Part shown: piece by piece, positions 12,026 to 13,428 of the stretch
Layout of the letters: each line of letters opens with the position of its first letter
How positions within the stretch are numbered: the stretch's first letter is position 1
NCBI GenBank assembly: GCA_944390995.1
Contig: CALXSA010000037.1
Location: forward strand, 1-13,428
Length of the DNA: 13,428 nt
Source of the DNA: an uncultured Clostridia bacterium
GTDB lineage: Bacteria > Bacillota_A > Clostridia > TANB77 > CAG-508
Direction: 5' to 3'
Translations under genes and position numbers: made by a program
Notes under the pieces: model-generated
What the model saw: only the letters and a program-made list of their open reading frames with translations
The model's database searches: none
Told to the model about the DNA's origin: nothing

Positions 12026-13428
12026 TTAGTAAGTCGTGCCGAGGCGCACAGAGCAGTAGTCGCTGACGTTGCGGCCGTCGAAGTAGCCGTTGCTGAAGGT
12101 CGCGTCCCAAGCGTGGTACGTAGAGTTCTGCGAAGACGACCAGTAGTGGTGCGAAAGGCCCTTGTTCGTGTAGTTGCCGGTCGTTATGTCTAATTGGTCT
12201 GCGAACGCTGACCACTCGCCTCGTGATGGTACATACCATCCGCTTGAACCATTCCATGTTCCGCTTTGTACTGCGCTTATCCCCCACATTCCTGTACTTC
12301 CTTTTGCTTTCATTGCTGCTGTGTTTGATTCTCCTGTTCCAAAATCTGTTGATGTTACTACACTTGTCGATCCACTCCAGAATGTATATGTTCCTGATGC
12401 AGCATTTTCCAATGCCATTACATAGAATCTTTCATTTCCACTGCTTCCACTTATTGGTGCTATTACTTTTCCTGTTCCAAAACTTCCTGAGTAACTTTCC
12501 TGCGTTACTTTATATTTCTTGAAATTGCTTCCTTTTGTTATTGTATATCTTTGTCCTAGTCCACTTCCACTTCCGCCTATTGCTAAATCTGCGTAGATTA
12601 CTCCGTCTACTGTTCCGTTTCCGTCCACATCTGCATAATTTGCTACTTGGGTTGTGGTTTCTGGTATACTTGGCTCCGTTGTTGTAACTTCTTTTGTATC
12701 CGAACCTGAATTTCCTGCTTTATCATATGCCTCTACTTTTATCGTATATTTTGTCCCTGCTGTTAGTCCTGTTATTGTAAAGCTTGTCTCTGTTCCTGTA
12801 TGTCTCAATTCATTATTTGCATAATATTTATACGTATCTGTTGTCGCTAATCCACTTTCGGTATCACTTGCACTTACACTTACTGCTATACTTGTCTCTC
12901 CTATTTCTCCTATGCTTACGCTTACTGTTGGGTTGCCTCCGTCTAGTATGGTTATTGTTGCATGGCTTCCTGCATTTGTTCCATCAGTTAACCTAGCATT
13001 AACTGTGTCGCCATGGTTTAAGTTACTTACTGTGACTGGGCTATTTGCTGCCTCTGACCAACTTCCTTCTGCTGTTCCATTTACCTGATACTGTATTTTA
13101 AAATCCGTTGTAGTTGTTAATGTCGTACTTGCTTTGTAATTGTCCCATGATGCTGGGCTTGCTGTAATACTTCCTGTTTCTAATCCTTCACTTGCTCCTG
13201 GCACTGTTGCTGTAGTTTGATTTGTAAGTGTGCCAGTTCCTGTATTTCCTGCATTATCTCCATTTACTACTACTTGAATATCATATGTTGTGCCTTGCGT
13301 CAAACCCGTAAATGTGTATGTTGCATTTGAAATATTGCTTGCTCCGTTTGGTGTAGTATAGCTTCCTGCTCCGCTTGTCTTGTATTGGAATGTATATTTT
13401 GGACTTGCCACCATTCCACTTTGGGCAT
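12026..13428 (-). CDS. Surface protein with fibronectin-III-like repeats and C-terminal lectin-like (DGR target-like) domain, 5' end missing
   Basis: The frame is open to the right edge; residues AQSG precede the first Met (13414), so that Met is internal and the N-terminus lies outside. From that Met: a beta-sandwich repeat at 1-73 (YTFTGLTQGTTYDIQVVVND-like), a second at about 75-155, and a third at about 157-250 (TSFTITGLTAGTKYTIKVEA, then YDKAGNSG). A DVDGNGTVDG calcium-loop-like linker follows near 263-272. The C-terminus (about 275-462) has WYVPSRGEWSAF, YWSSSQN, AWDATF, NGYFDG and SVRLG, the layout of the C-type-lectin/DUF1566-like fold in DGR variable proteins. Extracellular binding is inferred. 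The last 52 codons have no A-ending codon, and 46 of them end in G or C, unlike the rest of the gene. Confidence 0.85.
   Translation of the reverse strand, partial: AQSGMVASPKYTFQYKTSGAGSYTTPNGASNISNATYTFTGLTQGTTYDIQVVVNGDNAGNTGTGTLTNQTTATVPGASEGLETGSITASPASWDNYKASTTLTTTTDFKIQYQVNGTAEGSWSEAANSPVTVSNLNHGDTVNARLTDGTNAGSHATITILDGGNPTVSVSIGEIGETSIAVSVSASDTESGLATTDTYKYYANNELRHTGTETSFTITGLTAGTKYTIKVEAYDKAGNSGSDTKEVTTTEPSIPETTTQVANYADVDGNGTVDGVIYADLAIGGSGSGLGQRYTITKGSNFKKYKVTQESYSGSFGTGKVIAPISGSSGNERFYVMALENAASGTYTFWSGSTSVVTSTDFGTGESNTAAMKAKGSTGMWGISAVQSGTWNGSSGWYVPSRGEWSAFADQLDITTGNYTNKGLSHHYWSSSQNSTYHAWDATFSNGYFDGRNVSDYCSVRLGTTY
12029..12227 (-). other. Candidate diversity-generating retroelement variable region (VR)
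   Basis: Bases 12031-12130 contain 61 G+C of 100, against 22 of 60 at 12301-12360 in the same gene. The stretch encodes the ligand-binding end of the lectin-like fold, dense in AAC, TAC, CAC, GAC and AGC codons. These are the outcomes expected when adenines of AAC codons in a template repeat are mutated. It ends at the stop codon, as VRs usually do. The left boundary is approximate, set where composition changes. No template repeat was found in the window. Confidence 0.55.

Noticed and set aside
11958..12287. 109-codon minus-strand frame over the VR
   Set aside because: A shadow frame created by the GC-rich 3' end of the lectin-like gene; the gene's own frame has clear domain motifs.
12174..12996. 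Plus-strand Leu/Phe/His-rich frames opposite the repeat protein
   Set aside because: Antisense translations of Thr/Ser/Asn-rich repeats; low complexity and no start signals.
1..13428. CRISPR array, rRNA, transposase or integrase genes
   Set aside because: No regularly spaced direct repeats, rRNA-like sequence or recombinase motifs seen on either strand.

Overview
The window is AT-rich DNA of a Gram-positive, Clostridia-like Firmicute (inference). Support for this: a SigH-type sigma factor, consensus AGGAGG ribosome binding sites, SigA-like promoters with 17-bp spacing, a sortase next to an LPQTG wall protein, and bacterial RqcH/NFACT. I cannot name the species.

Left part (1-4760). pyrH and the 5' part of frr run leftwards. 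A sortase gene broken by a one-base frameshift lies divergent to pyrH. It converges on a small LPQTG-anchored Thr/Asn-repeat protein across a shared hairpin. Then, on the minus strand (transcribed right to left), come sigH, tRNA-Thr(GGT), a 40-residue membrane peptide and ychF. Both frr and ychF have their Shine-Dalgarno (SD) sequence unusually far from the start codon, with a hairpin exactly filling the excess spacer.

Middle (4797-7545). rqcH diverges from sigH. Behind it lies a compact cassette of about 0.9 kb with much higher GC. It holds two unrecognised small genes reading outward from back-to-back consensus promoters. Each transcript is predicted to begin with a hairpin, and each side is closed by a strong GC-rich terminator hairpin. 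The cassette looks imported.

Right part (7592-11681). A minus-strand operon encodes a stand-alone FIST-domain protein, an aldehyde dehydrogenase and a FucO-type iron alcohol dehydrogenase. This suggests sensing and dismutation of lactaldehyde or a related aldehyde. The aldehyde dehydrogenase has two plausible starts, one of which adds a 67-residue helical N-terminal extension.

Far right (11687-13428). A hairpin-rich stretch without a recognised gene precedes the 3' end of a large secreted-type protein with fibronectin-III-like repeats. Its last ~65 codons form a C-type-lectin-like tail. This tail switches abruptly to ~60% GC with C/G-ending codons, the signature expected of the variable region of a diversity-generating retroelement (DGR) target. 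No reverse transcriptase or template repeat is in the window, so the retroelement would have to lie outside it. This is the most interesting feature seen.
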